A DNA stretch of 59,635 nt, taken from assembly GCA_903960915.1 (NCBI GenBank), contig CAJCCO010000056.1:1-59635 (forward strand), given 5' to 3'. The notes below the pieces were generated by a model that did no database searches, was not told where the DNA came from, and saw only the letters and a program-made list of their open reading frames with translations. Shown piece by piece: positions 32,596 through 42,982 of the stretch. The position numbers and the translations under genes are program-made. Each line of letters starts with the position of its first letter. The stretch's first letter is position 1. This DNA comes from an uncultured beta proteobacterium. GTDB taxonomy: Bacteria > Pseudomonadota > Gammaproteobacteria > Burkholderiales > Burkholderiaceae_C.

Positions 32596-35460
32596 ATGAG
32601 CGAGACTAACGTCTACCAAGCCTATTCAGGCAATACCTACCTGTTCGGTGGCAACGCCCCGTACGTCGAAGAGATGTACGAGAACTACCTAGCCAACCCC
32701 GGCAGCGTGCCCGACACCTGGCGCGATTACTTTGACGCTTTGCAGCATGTGCCCGCCGTGGACGGCAGCAATGCCAAGGACGTGCCGCACCAACCCGTCA
32801 TCAACGCCTTCGCCGAGCGCGCCAAACAAGGCGGCACCAAAGTGGTGGTTGCCAGTGGAGACGCCGAAATGGGCCGCAAGCGCACCGCGGCGCAGCAACT
32901 CATTGCCGCTTACCGCAACGTCGGCCAGCGCTGGGCTGACCTGGACCCCTTGAAGCGCACCGAACGCGCCGCCATTCCTGACCTGGACCCCGCTTTCTAC
33001 GGCTTCACCGATGCCGACCAAGAGACCGTGTTTGACACCAGCAACACCTTCTTCGGCAAAAACACCATGTCTTTGCGCGAGCTGCTCAATGCGCTGCGCG
33101 AAACCTACTGCGGCACCCTGGGCGCCGAGTACATGTACACCTCCGAGCAGTCTGAAAAGCGCTGGTGGCAGCAAAAGCTGGAAAGTATCCGCAGCAAACC
33201 CAGCTTCAACGCCGACAAGAAAAAGAGCATCCTGGAGCAAATCACTGCCGCCGAAGGGCTGGAGCGGTTTCTGCACACCAAATACGTGGGCCAAAAGCGC
33301 TTTTCCCTGGAAGGGGGCGAGAGCTTCATTGCCGCCATGGACGAGCTGATTCAGTCTGCTGGCGCCAAAGGCGTGCAGGAAATCGTGATTGGCATGGCCC
33401 ACCGTGGCCGCTTGAACGTGCTGGTCAACACCATGCGCAAACTGCCCGCAGACCTCTTTGCCGAGTTCGACCACACCGCACCTGAAGAGCTGCCTTCCGG
33501 CGACGTGAAATACCACCAGGGCTTCAGCTCAGATGTGAGCACCGCCGGCGGCCCGGTTCACCTGAGCCTGGCCTTCAACCCTTCGCACCTGGAGATCGTC
33601 AACCCTGTGGTTAAAGGTTCGGTGCGCGCGCGCATGGACCGCCGTGGCGACCCCACGGGCAGCCAGGTGCTGCCTGTGCTGGTGCATGGTGACTCTGCCT
33701 TTGGCGGCCAGGGCGTCAACCAGGAAACCCTGGCGCTGGCCCAAACCCGTGGTTACTCCACGGGCGGTACGGTGCACATCATCATCAACAACCAGATTGG
33801 CTTTACCACGTCTGACCCACGCGACATGCGCTCTAGCGTGTTCTGCACCGACATCGTCAAGATGGTGGAAGCGCCCGTGCTGCACGTCAATGGTGACGAT
33901 CCTGAAACCGTGGTGCTCGCCACCCAACTGGCCCTTGAATACCGCATGGCCTTCCGCAAGGACGTGGTGCTTGACATCGTCTGCTTCCGCAAACTCGGCC
34001 ACAACGAGCAAGACACCCCCGCGTTGACCCAGCCGCTGATGTACAAAAAAATCAGCGCGCACCCCGGCACACGCAAGTTGTTTGCCGACAAGCTTGCCAC
34101 CCAAGGCCTGGGCGCAACCTTGGGCGATGACATGGTCAAGGCCTACCGTGCCGCATTGGACGCCGGCAAACACACCGCTGAGCCGGTGCTGAGCAACTTC
34201 AAAACCAAGTTCACGGTGGACTGGGCCCCTTTCCTCGGCAAGAAGTGGACTGACGCTGGCGACACCGCCATTCCCTTGGCCGAGTGGAAGCGCCTGGCCA
34301 CCAAGATCACCACCATTCCCGAGTCGGTGTCACCCCACCAACTGGTGAAGAAGGTGTATGACGACCGCGCCGCCATGGGCCGGGGCGATTTGCCCGTGGA
34401 CTGGGGCATGGGCGAACACATGGCGTTTGCCTCGCTGGTGGCCAGCGGCTACCCAGTGCGCCTGTCGGGCGAAGACTCCGGTCGCGGCACCTTCACCCAC
34501 CGCCACGCCGTCATTCACGACCAAAAGCGTGAGAAATGGGACATTGGTACCTACGTGGCGCTGCAAAACGTCACTGAGAACCAGGCCCCGTTTGTGGTGA
34601 TTGACTCAATCCTGTCCGAAGAAGCGGTGCTGGGCTTTGAATACGGCTACGCATCAAACGACCCCAACACCATGGTCATCTGGGAAGCCCAGTTTGGCGA
34701 TTTTGCCAACGGCGCCCAGGTGGTGATTGACCAGTTCATCGCCTCCGGTGAAGTCAAATGGGGCCGTGTTAACGGCCTGACCTTGATGCTGCCGCACGGC
34801 TACGAAGGCCAAGGCCCCGAGCACAGCTCGGCGCGCCTGGAGCGCTTCATGCAATTGGCCGCTGACACCAACATGCAGATCGTGCAGCCCACCACGGCCA
34901 GCCAGATCTTCCACGTGTTGCGCCGCCAAATGGTGCGAGACCTGCGCAAACCGTTGATCATCTTCACGCCCAAGTCGCTGTTGCGCAACAAGGATGCCAC
35001 CTCGCCGGTGTCCGAGTTCACCAAAGGCTGCTTCCAGACAGTGATTCCTGAGAACAAGACGCTCAAAGCCGACAAGGTCAAGCGCGTGCTGGTGTGTTCA
35101 GGCAAGGTTTATTACGACCTGGTTAAAAAGCGCGAAGAGTCGGGTGCAGACGACGTTGCTATTTTGCGTGCCGAGCAGCTGTATCCCTTCCCGCACAAGG
35201 CCTTCGCTGCCGAGCTCAAGAAGTACCCCAACGCCACCGAGCTGGTGTGGACGCAGGACGAGCCACAAAACCAGGGCGCCTGGTTCTTTGTGCAGCACTA
35301 CATCCATGAAAACATGGGCACGGGCCAGAAGCTGGGTTACTCCGGTCGCGCCGCCTCCGCCTCGCCGGCGGTGGGTTATTCGCACCTGCACCAGGAGCAG
35401 CAAAAGGCGCTGGTTGAAGGCGCGTTTGGCAAGCTCAAAGGCTTTGTCCTGACCAAATAA
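32596..35460 (+). CDS. sucA: 2-oxoglutarate dehydrogenase E1 component
   Basis: 954 residues, full length. Thiamine diphosphate-dependent decarboxylase of the TCA cycle. Recognisable segments are the N-terminal [25 protein letters not shown] (E2-binding region), [32 protein letters not shown], the diphosphate/Mg site [14 protein letters not shown], and [17 protein letters not shown] in the pyrimidine domain. First gene of sucA-sucB-lpd; 41 bases separate it from sucB. Confidence 0.97.
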   Translation: MSETNVYQAYSGNTYLFGGNAPYVEEMYENYLANPGSVPDTWRDYFDALQHVPAVDGSNAKDVPHQPVINAFAERAKQGGTKVVVASGDAEMGRKRTAAQQLIAAYRNVGQRWADLDPLKRTERAAIPDLDPAFYGFTDADQETVFDTSNTFFGKNTMSLRELLNALRETYCGTLGAEYMYTSEQSEKRWWQQKLESIRSKPSFNADKKKSILEQITAAEGLERFLHTKYVGQKRFSLEGGESFIAAMDELIQSAGAKGVQEIVIGMAHRGRLNVLVNTMRKLPADLFAEFDHTAPEELPSGDVKYHQGFSSDVSTAGGPVHLSLAFNPSHLEIVNPVVKGSVRARMDRRGDPTGSQVLPVLVHGDSAFGGQGVNQETLALAQTRGYSTGGTVHIIINNQIGFTTSDPRDMRSSVFCTDIVKMVEAPVLHVNGDDPETVVLATQLALEYRMAFRKDVVLDIVCFRKLGHNEQDTPALTQPLMYKKISAHPGTRKLFADKLATQGLGATLGDDMVKAYRAALDAGKHTAEPVLSNFKTKFTVDWAPFLGKKWTDAGDTAIPLAEWKRLATKITTIPESVSPHQLVKKVYDDRAAMGRGDLPVDWGMGEHMAFASLVASGYPVRLSGEDSGRGTFTHRHAVIHDQKREKWDIGTYVALQNVTENQAPFVVIDSILSEEAVLGFEYGYASNDPNTMVIWEAQFGDFANGAQVVIDQFIASGEVKWGRVNGLTLMLPHGYEGQGPEHSSARLERFMQLAADTNMQIVQPTTASQIFHVLRRQMVRDLRKPLIIFTPKSLLRNKDATSPVSEFTKGCFQTVIPENKTLKADKVKRVLVCSGKVYYDLVKKREESGADDVAILRAEQLYPFPHKAFAAELKKYPNATELVWTQDEPQNQGAWFFVQHYIHENMGTGQKLGYSGRAASASPAVGYSHLHQEQQKALVEGAFGKLKGFVLTK

Positions 35461-35501
35461 ACCTCGTCCCAGAACAACGAACACATACCGAAAGAACTGA
35501 T

Positions 35502-36779
35502 ATGGCCATCGTAGAAGTCAAAGTACCGCAGCTGTCTGAATCCGTGGCTGAAGCCACCATGCTGCAATGGAAAAAGAAAGTGGGAGACAGCGTCACGGCG
35601 GACGAGATCCTGATCGACATTGAAACCGACAAAGTGGTGCTTGAAGTACCCGCTCCCTCCAGTGGCGTGCTGGTTGAAATTCTGGTGGGTGACGGCGGCA
35701 CCGTCGCTGCCGAGCAGCTCATTGCCCGCATTGACACCGAAGCCAAAGCCGGCGTCAGCGCTGCTGCTACGGCGGCCCCAGCTTCAGCTGTTGCAGCCCT
35801 TGCAGTGGCGGCAGCACCAGTGGCAGCGGTCGCGGCATCCGCTGCCGGCTCCGGCCACATGGCCGGTGTGGCCATGCCGGCCGCCGCCAAGCTCATGGCC
35901 GACAACAACCTGGCCGCAGGTTCGGTGTCTGGCACTGGCAAAGATGCCCGGGTCACCAAAGGCGATGTGCTCAGCGCCGTGGCCGCTCCCAAAGTTGCTG
36001 CCTCCAGCCCCATCCCCACCGGCGCGCCTACCAAGACCCTGCCGCAAGTGGCCGGGCCTGCTGCCATGAACCTGGGCGACCGCCCAGAGCAACGCGTGCC
36101 CATGACCCGCCTGCGTGCCCGTGTGGCCGAGCGTTTGCTGCAGTCGCAGTCGACCAACGCCATCCTCACCACCTTCAACGAAATCAACATGGCCCCGGTC
36201 ATGGACATGCGCAAGCGCATGCAAGAGCGTTTTGAAAAAGAACATGGCGTGAAGTTGGGCTTCATGAGCTTCTTCGTCAAAGCCGCTGTGCACGCCTTGA
36301 AGAAATTCCCGGTGCTCAATGCCTCGGTGGACGGCAACGACATCGTCTACCACGGCTACTTTGACATTGGTATCGCAGTCGGTTCGCCCCGCGGTTTGGT
36401 GGTGCCTATTTTGCGCAACGCCGACCAAATGAGCTTTGCCGACATCGAGAAGAAAATTGCTGAATATGGCGCCAAAGCCAAAGACGGCAAGCTGGGCATG
36501 GAAGAAATGACCGGCGGCACCTTCTCCATCAGCAACGGTGGCACCTTCGGCTCCATGATGTCGACCCCCATCATCAACCCACCGCAGTCGGCCATTTTGG
36601 GCGTGCACGCCACCAAAGACCGCGCCATGGTGGAAAACGGCCAAGTCGTGGTGCGCCCCATGAACTACTTCGCCATGTCGTACGACCACCGCATCATCGA
36701 CGGCCGCGAAGCCGTCCTGGGCCTGGTCGCCATGAAAGAAGCTTTGGAAGATCCAGCGCGTTTGCTGTTTGATATCTAA
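35502..36779 (+). CDS. sucB: 2-oxoglutarate dehydrogenase E2 component (dihydrolipoyl succinyltransferase)
   Basis: 425 residues. The lipoyl domain (1-77) carries the lipoylated Lys44 in [10 protein letters not shown]. An Ala-rich linker (about 80-122) precedes the E1/E3-binding domain (about 123-165, [13 protein letters not shown], then [12 protein letters not shown]). The catalytic acyltransferase domain ends with [13 protein letters not shown], giving His396 and Asp400. It forms the core of the complex and passes succinyl groups to CoA. Confidence 0.97.
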   Translation: MAIVEVKVPQLSESVAEATMLQWKKKVGDSVTADEILIDIETDKVVLEVPAPSSGVLVEILVGDGGTVAAEQLIARIDTEAKAGVSAAATAAPASAVAALAVAAAPVAAVAASAAGSGHMAGVAMPAAAKLMADNNLAAGSVSGTGKDARVTKGDVLSAVAAPKVAASSPIPTGAPTKTLPQVAGPAAMNLGDRPEQRVPMTRLRARVAERLLQSQSTNAILTTFNEINMAPVMDMRKRMQERFEKEHGVKLGFMSFFVKAAVHALKKFPVLNASVDGNDIVYHGYFDIGIAVGSPRGLVVPILRNADQMSFADIEKKIAEYGAKAKDGKLGMEEMTGGTFSISNGGTFGSMMSTPIINPPQSAILGVHATKDRAMVENGQVVVRPMNYFAMSYDHRIIDGREAVLGLVAMKEALEDPARLLFDI

Positions 36780-36794
36780 GCCCACGCTTCATTG

Positions 36795-36840
36795 AACCTG
36801 TACGTCTGGTCCGACACACTGTCATGCCGGACGGCAGGTT
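36795..36840 (+). promoter_or_regulatory. Nested stem-loop with a T-run between sucB and lpd
   Basis: Outer arms AACCTG (36795-36800) and CAGGTT (36835-36840), inner arms GTCCG (36809-36813) and CGGAC (36828-36832). The 3' arm runs straight into TTTTCT. It lies 15 bases after the sucB stop and 28 bases before the lpd ATG. It could act as a partial terminator that sets the E2:E3 ratio, or as a processing/stability element. Confidence 0.4.
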
Positions 36841-36867
36841 TTCTAGCTTATAAAGATTGGAATTCTC

Positions 36868-38295
36868 ATGAGTAAACAATTCGACGTCGTCGTCATTGGC
36901 GCTGGCCCCGGTGGCTACATTGCGGCCATTCGTGCGGCCCAGTTGGGCTTTCAGGTGGCGTGTATTGACGAGTGGCAAAACGCAGCGGGTGGCCCGGCTC
37001 CTGGCGGCACTTGCACCAACGTGGGTTGCATTCCCTCCAAGGCATTGCTGCAGTCGAGCGAGCACTTTGACCATGCCAACCACCACTTTGCCGAGCACGG
37101 CATCAGCGCCACCGGTGTGAAGATGGACGTGGCCAAGATGTTGGCCCGCAAGGACACCGTCGTGAAACAAAACAACGACGGCATTCTGTACCTGTTGAAG
37201 AAAAATAAGGTCACGTTTTTCCACGGTCGCGGCAGCTTTGCTGGTCAAGCCGAAGGCGCTTACACCATCAACGTAGCAGGCAAGACCGAAGAGTCCATGA
37301 CCGCCAAGCACGTCATCATCGCCACCGGTTCCAGCGCCCGTGCCTTGCCTGGCACACCGTTTGACGAAGTGAATGTGTTGTCCAACGACGGTGCTTTGCG
37401 CGTGGGCGCTGTGCCCAAGAAACTGGCCCTGATTGGCTCCGGTGTGATTGGCCTTGAAATGGGCTCGGTCTGGCGCCGTCTGGGTGCTGACGTCACCATC
37501 CTCGAAGGTCTGCCCACTTTCCTGGGTGCCGTGGACGAGCAAATTGCCAAAGAAGCCAAAAAAGCCTTCGACAAGCAAGGCCTGAAAATTGAACTCGGTG
37601 TCAAAGTCGGTGAGATCAAGAACGGCAAAAAAGGCGTCTCGGTAGCCTATACCAACGCCAAAGGCGAAGCCGTCACGCTGGATGCCGACAAACTGATTGT
37701 CTCCATTGGCCGGGTGCCCAACACCACCGGCTTGAACGCTGGCAGCGTGGGCCTGCAGGTTGACGAGCGCGGCGCCATTGTGGTCGACGCTGACTGCAAA
37801 ACCAACTTGCCCGGCGTGTGGGCGGTAGGTGACGTGGTGCGCGGCCCCATGTTGGCCCACAAGGCAGAAGAAGAGGGCGTGGCCGTGGCCGAACGCATTG
37901 CCGGTCAACACGGCCATGTCAACTTCAACACCATCCCCTGGGTCATTTACACCAGCCCTGAGATTGCGTGGGTCGGTCGCACCGAACAGCAACTCAAGGC
38001 CGACGGCGTGGCCTACAAGGCGGGCACTTTCCCGTTCCTGGCCAACGGCCGCGCCCGTGCCTTGGGCGACACCACTGGCATGGTCAAGATGCTGGCCGAT
38101 GCCAAGACCGATGAAATTCTGGGCGTGCACATTGTGGGCCCCATGGCCAGCGAGCTGATTGCCGAATGCGTGGTGGCCATGGAGTTCCGCGCCAGTGCAG
38201 AAGACCTGGCGCGTATTTGCCACGCGCACCCGTCTTTAAGCGAAGCCACCAAAGAGGCGGCCCTGGCCGTTGACAAGCGCACGCTGAACTTTTGA
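36868..38295 (+). CDS. lpdA: Dihydrolipoyl dehydrogenase (E3)
   Basis: 475 residues. FAD-binding start [20 protein letters not shown]; redox-active disulfide [19 protein letters not shown]-binding [19 protein letters not shown]; second FAD motif GVWAVGDVV; active-site [15 protein letters not shown] at the C-terminus. It re-oxidises the lipoyl group of SucB and has no lipoyl domain of its own. Downstream of sucB by 88 bases with its own weak ribosome-binding site. Confidence 0.97.
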   Translation: MSKQFDVVVIGAGPGGYIAAIRAAQLGFQVACIDEWQNAAGGPAPGGTCTNVGCIPSKALLQSSEHFDHANHHFAEHGISATGVKMDVAKMLARKDTVVKQNNDGILYLLKKNKVTFFHGRGSFAGQAEGAYTINVAGKTEESMTAKHVIIATGSSARALPGTPFDEVNVLSNDGALRVGAVPKKLALIGSGVIGLEMGSVWRRLGADVTILEGLPTFLGAVDEQIAKEAKKAFDKQGLKIELGVKVGEIKNGKKGVSVAYTNAKGEAVTLDADKLIVSIGRVPNTTGLNAGSVGLQVDERGAIVVDADCKTNLPGVWAVGDVVRGPMLAHKAEEEGVAVAERIAGQHGHVNFNTIPWVIYTSPEIAWVGRTEQQLKADGVAYKAGTFPFLANGRARALGDTTGMVKMLADAKTDEILGVHIVGPMASELIAECVVAMEFRASAEDLARICHAHPSLSEATKEAALAVDKRTLNF

Positions 38296-38316
38296 ACCGA
38301 CAAATTTTCATCACCT

Positions 38317-38343
38317 AAAAAGCCCGCTTTTAGCGGGCTTTTT
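38317..38343. terminator. Intrinsic terminator after lpd (bidirectional)
   Basis: Perfect arms AAAAAGCCCGC (38317-38327) and GCGGGCTTTTT (38333-38343) around a TTTTA loop. The A-run and T-run make it able to stop transcripts from both sides: sucA-sucB-lpd rightward and the molybdenum hydroxylase pair (stop at 38385) leftward. It is the clearest terminator in the window. Confidence 0.92.
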
Positions 38344-38384
38344 GACGGGGGCACGGGTGTCAATCTGGCGGTCTCTAACCAGCC

Positions 38385-40592
38385 TCAAGCCAACTGAAAC
38401 CCCTCATTAGAAAACGGCATTTTGCGAACGCGTATACCGGTGGCGGCGGCAATGGCGTTGGCCACGGCGGCGGGTACCGGGGCGTAAGGGGGCTCGCCCA
38501 TGCCGCCCCATTCTTCGCCCCCTGTGGGCAGCAGCAGGGAGAAAATTTGCGGGGTTTGGCGCAGTTGCATGAGCGGGTATTGCGGCAGGTTGCTTTGTTG
38601 CACCCGACCGTCGCGCAGGTTGATCTCGTTCAGGAAGATGGTGCTCAGCGCAAACACCACATTGCCCTCAATCTGCGCTTTGGCCGAGTCCAGGTTGGCC
38701 ACATGGCCGGGGTCCACGCCCACCCACACTTTATGCAGCGTGACCACTTTTTGCGGGTTCACCGACAGTTCAACCACAGCGGCAGCAAAACTGCCGTAGG
38801 CGTCCTGCACGGCCAGGCCCTGAAAATGCCCAGCGGGCAGTTTGGCGCCCCATTGTGCGGCTTTGGCGACACCTTGCAACACTTGGTAATCGCGCCCGTT
38901 CTTGGGCAGCAAATCCAGCCGGCCCTGCAAGGGGTCGGTGTTGGAGGCGGCAAAAATTTCGTTCAAAAAGCTCTCACGTGCAAACGGGTTCTGCGAGTGA
39001 AAGACAGAACGCCAAAAACCAACAGGCACGTTGATGTCGCAGATGCCATGTCGAATGTCCAGGTGGGGCACTTGGTAGGGCATGTCGCCAAAGGACTCTG
39101 CGGCCTGGTGGTCGATACCGCCCTTGATGGCATCGGCGCGCAAGGTGGCAATGATGGATTGCGAGGCAAGTTTGGCCTGCCAGGCCACGAGTTTTCCCTG
39201 GGCGTCGAGGACGGCACGTTGGCGGTACAGGGCGGCGGGGCGAAAAAAGTCGTGCTGCATGTCTTCTTCACGGCTCCACAGCAGTTTGACGGGCACCTCG
39301 GGCAGGGCGCGTGCGATGGTGACGGCCTGGCGCACAAAGTCTTGTGAGCTGCCGCGCCGTCCAAAGCCACCGCCCAGGTAGGGGCGGTGGATGATGGCGC
39401 TTTGCAAGGGCACGCCCATTGTTTTGGCCGCCATGGCTTGGGTTGCCTCGGCGTTTTGGGTGGGCGCCCAAACCTCTACCGTAGCGCCTTTGACCCAGGC
39501 GGTGCAGTTTTGAGGCTCCAGGGTGAAGTGGTTCAGGTAGGGCGCAAAGTACTCGGCCTCAACGAGCTTGCCGCCCGGGGTATTGGCCAGGGCGTTGTCA
39601 AAATTACCCTGGCTGCGCAGGGATTTGCCGTTTTCAAGGCCGGTTTCCAGGGTGCGGTAGATGCCGGCGTCGTCGAGTTTGTCCAGCCCTTTGTAGTCCC
39701 ACACCACGGGCAAGGCTTTGACCGCTTGTTGCGCCCGCCACCAACTGTCGGCGACGACGGCCACAAAGTCTGGGCCTGTCACCACTTTTTTAATCCCCCG
39801 GCGGTTGAGCACAGCACTTTCGGTGACGCTCTTGGGTACGCCCCCGAATACCGGACATTGCACGATGGCGGCATACAGCATGCCTGGCAGGCGAACGTCA
39901 ATGCCGTAGACGGCCGTGCCATTGACCTTGCCGGGCAAGTCCAGGCGTTGCACAGGTTTGCCAATGAGCGTCCATTGCGACGGGTCTTTCAGGGTGACCT
40001 GCGTGGGCATGGGTTGTTGCGCGGCCTCGGTGGCCAAGGCGCCGTACGACAGGCTGCGTTTGCTGGCCGAGTGGGTGACATGGCCTTTGAGGGCCACGAC
40101 ATCGGCCACGCTGACGCCCCAACGTTTGGCGGCTGCCGCTTTGAGCATTTCACGCGCAGTAGCGCCGGCCTTGCGCATGACCTGTTGAGAGCCACGGGTG
40201 CCGCGGCTGCCGCCTGTGGAAAAAGTGACATAGACCTTGTTGCGGGTCAGGTGTTCATTGACGGAGGCAAATTCCATGCGAACGTCGGCCCAGTTGCATT
40301 CAAGTTCTTCGGCCAGCATCATGGGCAGGCTGGTGCTGGTGCCTTGGCCCATTTCGGCCCGGGCGACTTCGCAAGTGACCTGGTTATTGGGGCTGATGCG
40401 AATCCAGGCGTTGATGTCCACCGCATCGGTGGTCAGGCCCATTTTCTGGTTGGCCATGGCCATTACCGGCAGGTTAAAGCCCAGGCTTAAGCCCGCGCTG
40501 GTGGCGGCCACGGTCATGAGAAAACCGCGTCTGTGGGTGGCTGGCAAGGATGAGGGCAGGGGGTTGTTCATTGTCTTGTTCATGGCGTGCAT
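38385..40592 (-). CDS. Molybdopterin-binding subunit of a molybdenum hydroxylase (isoquinoline 1-oxidoreductase beta type), copy 2
   Basis: 735 residues. The N-terminus THRRGFLMTVAATSAGLSLGF has the twin-arginine pattern, so export or membrane anchoring by Tat is likely. Core text matches Ior[42 protein letters not shown], and the active-site region GGMGEPPYAPVPAAVANAIA with the catalytic Glu. It shares many blocks with copy 1 but differs in detail, so the two pairs probably have different substrates. It follows its iron-sulfur subunit by 3 bases. Confidence 0.92.
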   Translation of the reverse strand: MHAMNKTMNNPLPSSLPATHRRGFLMTVAATSAGLSLGFNLPVMAMANQKMGLTTDAVDINAWIRISPNNQVTCEVARAEMGQGTSTSLPMMLAEELECNWADVRMEFASVNEHLTRNKVYVTFSTGGSRGTRGSQQVMRKAGATAREMLKAAAAKRWGVSVADVVALKGHVTHSASKRSLSYGALATEAAQQPMPTQVTLKDPSQWTLIGKPVQRLDLPGKVNGTAVYGIDVRLPGMLYAAIVQCPVFGGVPKSVTESAVLNRRGIKKVVTGPDFVAVVADSWWRAQQAVKALPVVWDYKGLDKLDDAGIYRTLETGLENGKSLRSQGNFDNALANTPGGKLVEAEYFAPYLNHFTLEPQNCTAWVKGATVEVWAPTQNAEATQAMAAKTMGVPLQSAIIHRPYLGGGFGRRGSSQDFVRQAVTIARALPEVPVKLLWSREEDMQHDFFRPAALYRQRAVLDAQGKLVAWQAKLASQSIIATLRADAIKGGIDHQAAESFGDMPYQVPHLDIRHGICDINVPVGFWRSVFHSQNPFARESFLNEIFAASNTDPLQGRLDLLPKNGRDYQVLQGVAKAAQWGAKLPAGHFQGLAVQDAYGSFAAAVVELSVNPQKVVTLHKVWVGVDPGHVANLDSAKAQIEGNVVFALSTIFLNEINLRDGRVQQSNLPQYPLMQLRQTPQIFSLLLPTGGEEWGGMGEPPYAPVPAAVANAIAAATGIRVRKMPFSNEGFQLA

Positions 40593-40595
40593 TCT

Positions 40596-41075
40596 TCAGA
40601 CTTTGGCGGGGTTGGTTTTGGTGGCTGCTGAACCTTTGCCAAGCTTGGCGGCTTCATGAATGGCGGCTTTTATGCGCGGGTAGGTGCCACACCGGCACAG
40701 GTTGGTGATGGCGGCGTCTATGTCGGCATCGGTGGGCTTGGGTTTGCGCGCCAGCAGGGCGGTGGCCGCCATCAGCATGCCGGACTGGCAGTAGCCGCAT
40801 TGGGGCACTTGCTTGGCCAACCAGACCTTTTGCAAGGCTGTCTGTCCGCTTAAACCCTCAATGGTGGTGATCTTGCGCCCCACGGCGGAGCCAGCGGGAA
40901 AGCTGCAGGACCGCACGGGTTCGCCATCAAGCCAAACGGTGCAAGCGCCACAGAGGCTAACGCCGCAGCCAAATTTGGTGCCGGTCAGGCCCACTTCGTC
41001 TCGAATGGCCCACAACAGGGGCATGTCTGCCTCAATGTCCAGGTTGTTGGATTTGCCGTTGATCTGTAACTTCAT
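40596..41075 (-). CDS. [2Fe-2S] subunit of a molybdenum hydroxylase (isoquinoline 1-oxidoreductase alpha type), copy 2
   Basis: 159 residues from ATG 41075 ([20 protein letters not shown]); the longer frame to 41114 adds 13 residues without family character. Cluster ligands are [16 protein letters not shown] with a Cys in VRSC, and CGYCQSGM plus [15 protein letters not shown]. It leads the pair, unlike copy 1 where the small subunit comes second. Divergent from zapE with 146 bases between. Confidence 0.92.
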   Translation of the reverse strand: MKLQINGKSNNLDIEADMPLLWAIRDEVGLTGTKFGCGVSLCGACTVWLDGEPVRSCSFPAGSAVGRKITTIEGLSGQTALQKVWLAKQVPQCGYCQSGMLMAATALLARKPKPTDADIDAAITNLCRCGTYPRIKAAIHEAAKLGKGSAATKTNPAKV

Positions 41076-41221
41076 GGAGCGGTCCAATAAATAAAGAGAA
41101 GGTGAAACTGTCAATTAAAAATCCTAGTGCATTACGCCTTCCACGTCTATGCAGAGAAGCCCTTGCCGGACGCATCGGAGGCCGGCTTTTGGCCTTGGCG
41201 CAAGGCACAATACGCACCGCC

Positions 41222-42319
41222 ATGTCTGTTCACCAAAATTACCAAAAAGAGCTTCAAAACCGGGGCTACGCCAGCGACCCCGCGCAGTTGCGCGCAGTCG
41301 ATGCGCTGGAGCGTTGCGCCACCGAATGGGCAGCTTTCAAAGAAAAACGCTCCAATCCGCTGAAAAAGCTGATCAACCGGCCGGAAATTCCGCGTGGCGT
41401 CTACATGTTTGGCGGGGTAGGGCGGGGCAAGAGTTTCTTGATGGACTGCTTTTTCAACGCGGTGCCGCTCAAGCGCAAAACCCGGCTGCATTTTCATGAG
41501 TTCATGCGCGAGGTGCACCGCGAGCTGGCTAATTTGCAGGGCACAGTGAACCCGCTGGACGCACTGGCCCGGGGCATTGCCAAAAAGTACCGTTTAATTT
41601 GTTTCGATGAATTTCACATCGCCGACATCACCGACGCCATGATTCTTCATCGGCTGCTGGCGGCCTTGTTTGCCAATGGGGTGGGCTTTGTCACCACCTC
41701 CAACTTCAAGCCGGATGATTTGTACCCCAACGGTTTGCACCGCAGCCGCATTTTGCCGGCGATTGATTTGCTCAACCAGCAACTGGAAGTGATCAACGTG
41801 GACAACGGCACCGACTACCGGCGCCGCACGCTGGAGCAGCTCAAGCTGTACCTGAGCCCACTGGGTGCGCAGGCGGATGCCGATATGCAAGAGGCGTTTG
41901 AGCGCCTGGCCGAAACGCAGGACGAAGACCCGGTGTTGCAGATTGAGTCGCGGCAAATTTATGCCCGACGCAAGGCCGGTGGCCTGGTGTGGTTCGATTT
42001 CAAGGCCTTGTGCGGTGGCCCGCGCTCGCAAAATGATTACCTGGAAATTGCCACGCAGTTTCACACCGTGCTGTTGAGCGATGTGCCGCATATGCCGGTT
42101 CGCATGGCGTCTGAGGCGCGTCGCTTCACCTGGTTGATAGATGTGTTGTATGACCGGCGGGTGAAGCTCATCATGTCGGCGGCCGTGCCGCCCGAGGGGC
42201 TTTACACCGAGGGACCGATGGTGCATGAGTTTCCGCGCACGGTGTCGCGCTTGAATGAAATGCAGTCGAGCGAATTTTTGGCGCTTGAGCGCCGCGACGT
42301 GGATACCCGCCTGACATGA
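41222..42319 (+). CDS. zapE: Cell division ATPase ZapE (AFG1-like)
   Basis: 365 residues from ATG 41222, the normal family size; a 40-residue upstream extension was rejected. Walker A is GGVGRGKS (residues 64-71), Walker B LICFDEFHIADITDAMIL, and the family phrase FVTTSNFKPDDLYPNGLHR is intact. In E. coli ZapE associates with the FtsZ ring during division under stress. Its stop overlaps the next gene (ATGA). Confidence 0.95.
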   Translation: MSVHQNYQKELQNRGYASDPAQLRAVDALERCATEWAAFKEKRSNPLKKLINRPEIPRGVYMFGGVGRGKSFLMDCFFNAVPLKRKTRLHFHEFMREVHRELANLQGTVNPLDALARGIAKKYRLICFDEFHIADITDAMILHRLLAALFANGVGFVTTSNFKPDDLYPNGLHRSRILPAIDLLNQQLEVINVDNGTDYRRRTLEQLKLYLSPLGAQADADMQEAFERLAETQDEDPVLQIESRQIYARRKAGGLVWFDFKALCGGPRSQNDYLEIATQFHTVLLSDVPHMPVRMASEARRFTWLIDVLYDRRVKLIMSAAVPPEGLYTEGPMVHEFPRTVSRLNEMQSSEFLALERRDVDTRLT

Positions 42320-42930
42320 AAACACTGTGGATAGGCACGGCACTTTGTCTGCACTTGACGGCTTTTTCACAATCGCCCGCCCCCGTACCTCTACCGGCAG
42401 ATCCGGCCGTCGAGCGGCAAGCGCTGCGCTCAAAAATTACCGAGGAGCGGGCTCGGGTGGAGACGCAATTCAAAAAAGACGAAGCAGCCTGTTACCAGCG
42501 ATTTGCCGTGAGCGGCTGCCTGCTAGACCTGCAAAAGCAGCGCCGTCTGGTGCTGGACAAGCTACGCCAGCAAGACAATGCGCTCAATGCCGCTGAACGG
42601 CAGGAAAAAGCGCAACGCCAGCTCAAGCAGATCAGCGAGAAAACAGCCCCTGAAAAATTAGCTGAGGAAGCCGCTAAAAGCGCGCAGGCCGAGAAGGATT
42701 ACAACGAGCGCCAGGAAAAGGCCAGACAAAGCACCGAGTCCGTCAAGCCGCCGCAAGGGCGCGTTGTGCAAAGCCCCAAACCGGCTGGACGGACCTCTGA
42801 ACAGGCGGCCGAAAGCGAGTTGCGCTTCAATCGCAAACTTCAGGAGGCCCAACAGCGGCGCGAGCGCTTGCCTGCCCCTTCCGAGGGCGCTTCTGGCTCG
42901 GCGGCCAAGCCCTTGCCTTCGGCGCCTTGA
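42316..42930 (+). CDS. Hypothetical exported coiled-coil protein
   Basis: 204 residues with a signal peptide (MKTLWIGTALCLHLTAFSQS). The mature part is highly charged, rich in Gln, Glu, Lys and Arg, with a predicted coiled coil about residues 30-130 (ALRSKITEERARVETQFKKD onward), and a Pro/Ser/Ala-rich tail. Two Cys (residues 60 and 68, ACYQRFAVSGC) may form a disulfide. No family recognised. The ATGA overlap with zapE suggests co-expression. Confidence 0.75.
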   Translation: MKTLWIGTALCLHLTAFSQSPAPVPLPADPAVERQALRSKITEERARVETQFKKDEAACYQRFAVSGCLLDLQKQRRLVLDKLRQQDNALNAAERQEKAQRQLKQISEKTAPEKLAEEAAKSAQAEKDYNERQEKARQSTESVKPPQGRVVQSPKPAGRTSEQAAESELRFNRKLQEAQQRRERLPAPSEGASGSAAKPLPSAP

Positions 42931-42950
42931 CGTCATGACGTCATGACGTC
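42928..42950. repeat. Tandem palindromic octamer TGACGTCA x 2.9
   Basis: Two full copies of TGACGTCA and a third lacking its last base, end to end, starting in the stop codon of the hypothetical protein gene and ending 32 bases before dinG. Each unit is itself a palindrome, so several register-shifted dyads exist. Confidence 0.75.
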
Positions 42951-42982
42951 TTCCCAGCCGGCATGACCGAGTCGCCAGTCCA

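Noticed and set aside
36694..38229. 511-codon open frame antisense to lpd
   Set aside because: Its residues are the shadow of a GC-rich gene read backwards (His, Gly and Gln rich), while lpd on the other strand has every catalytic motif.
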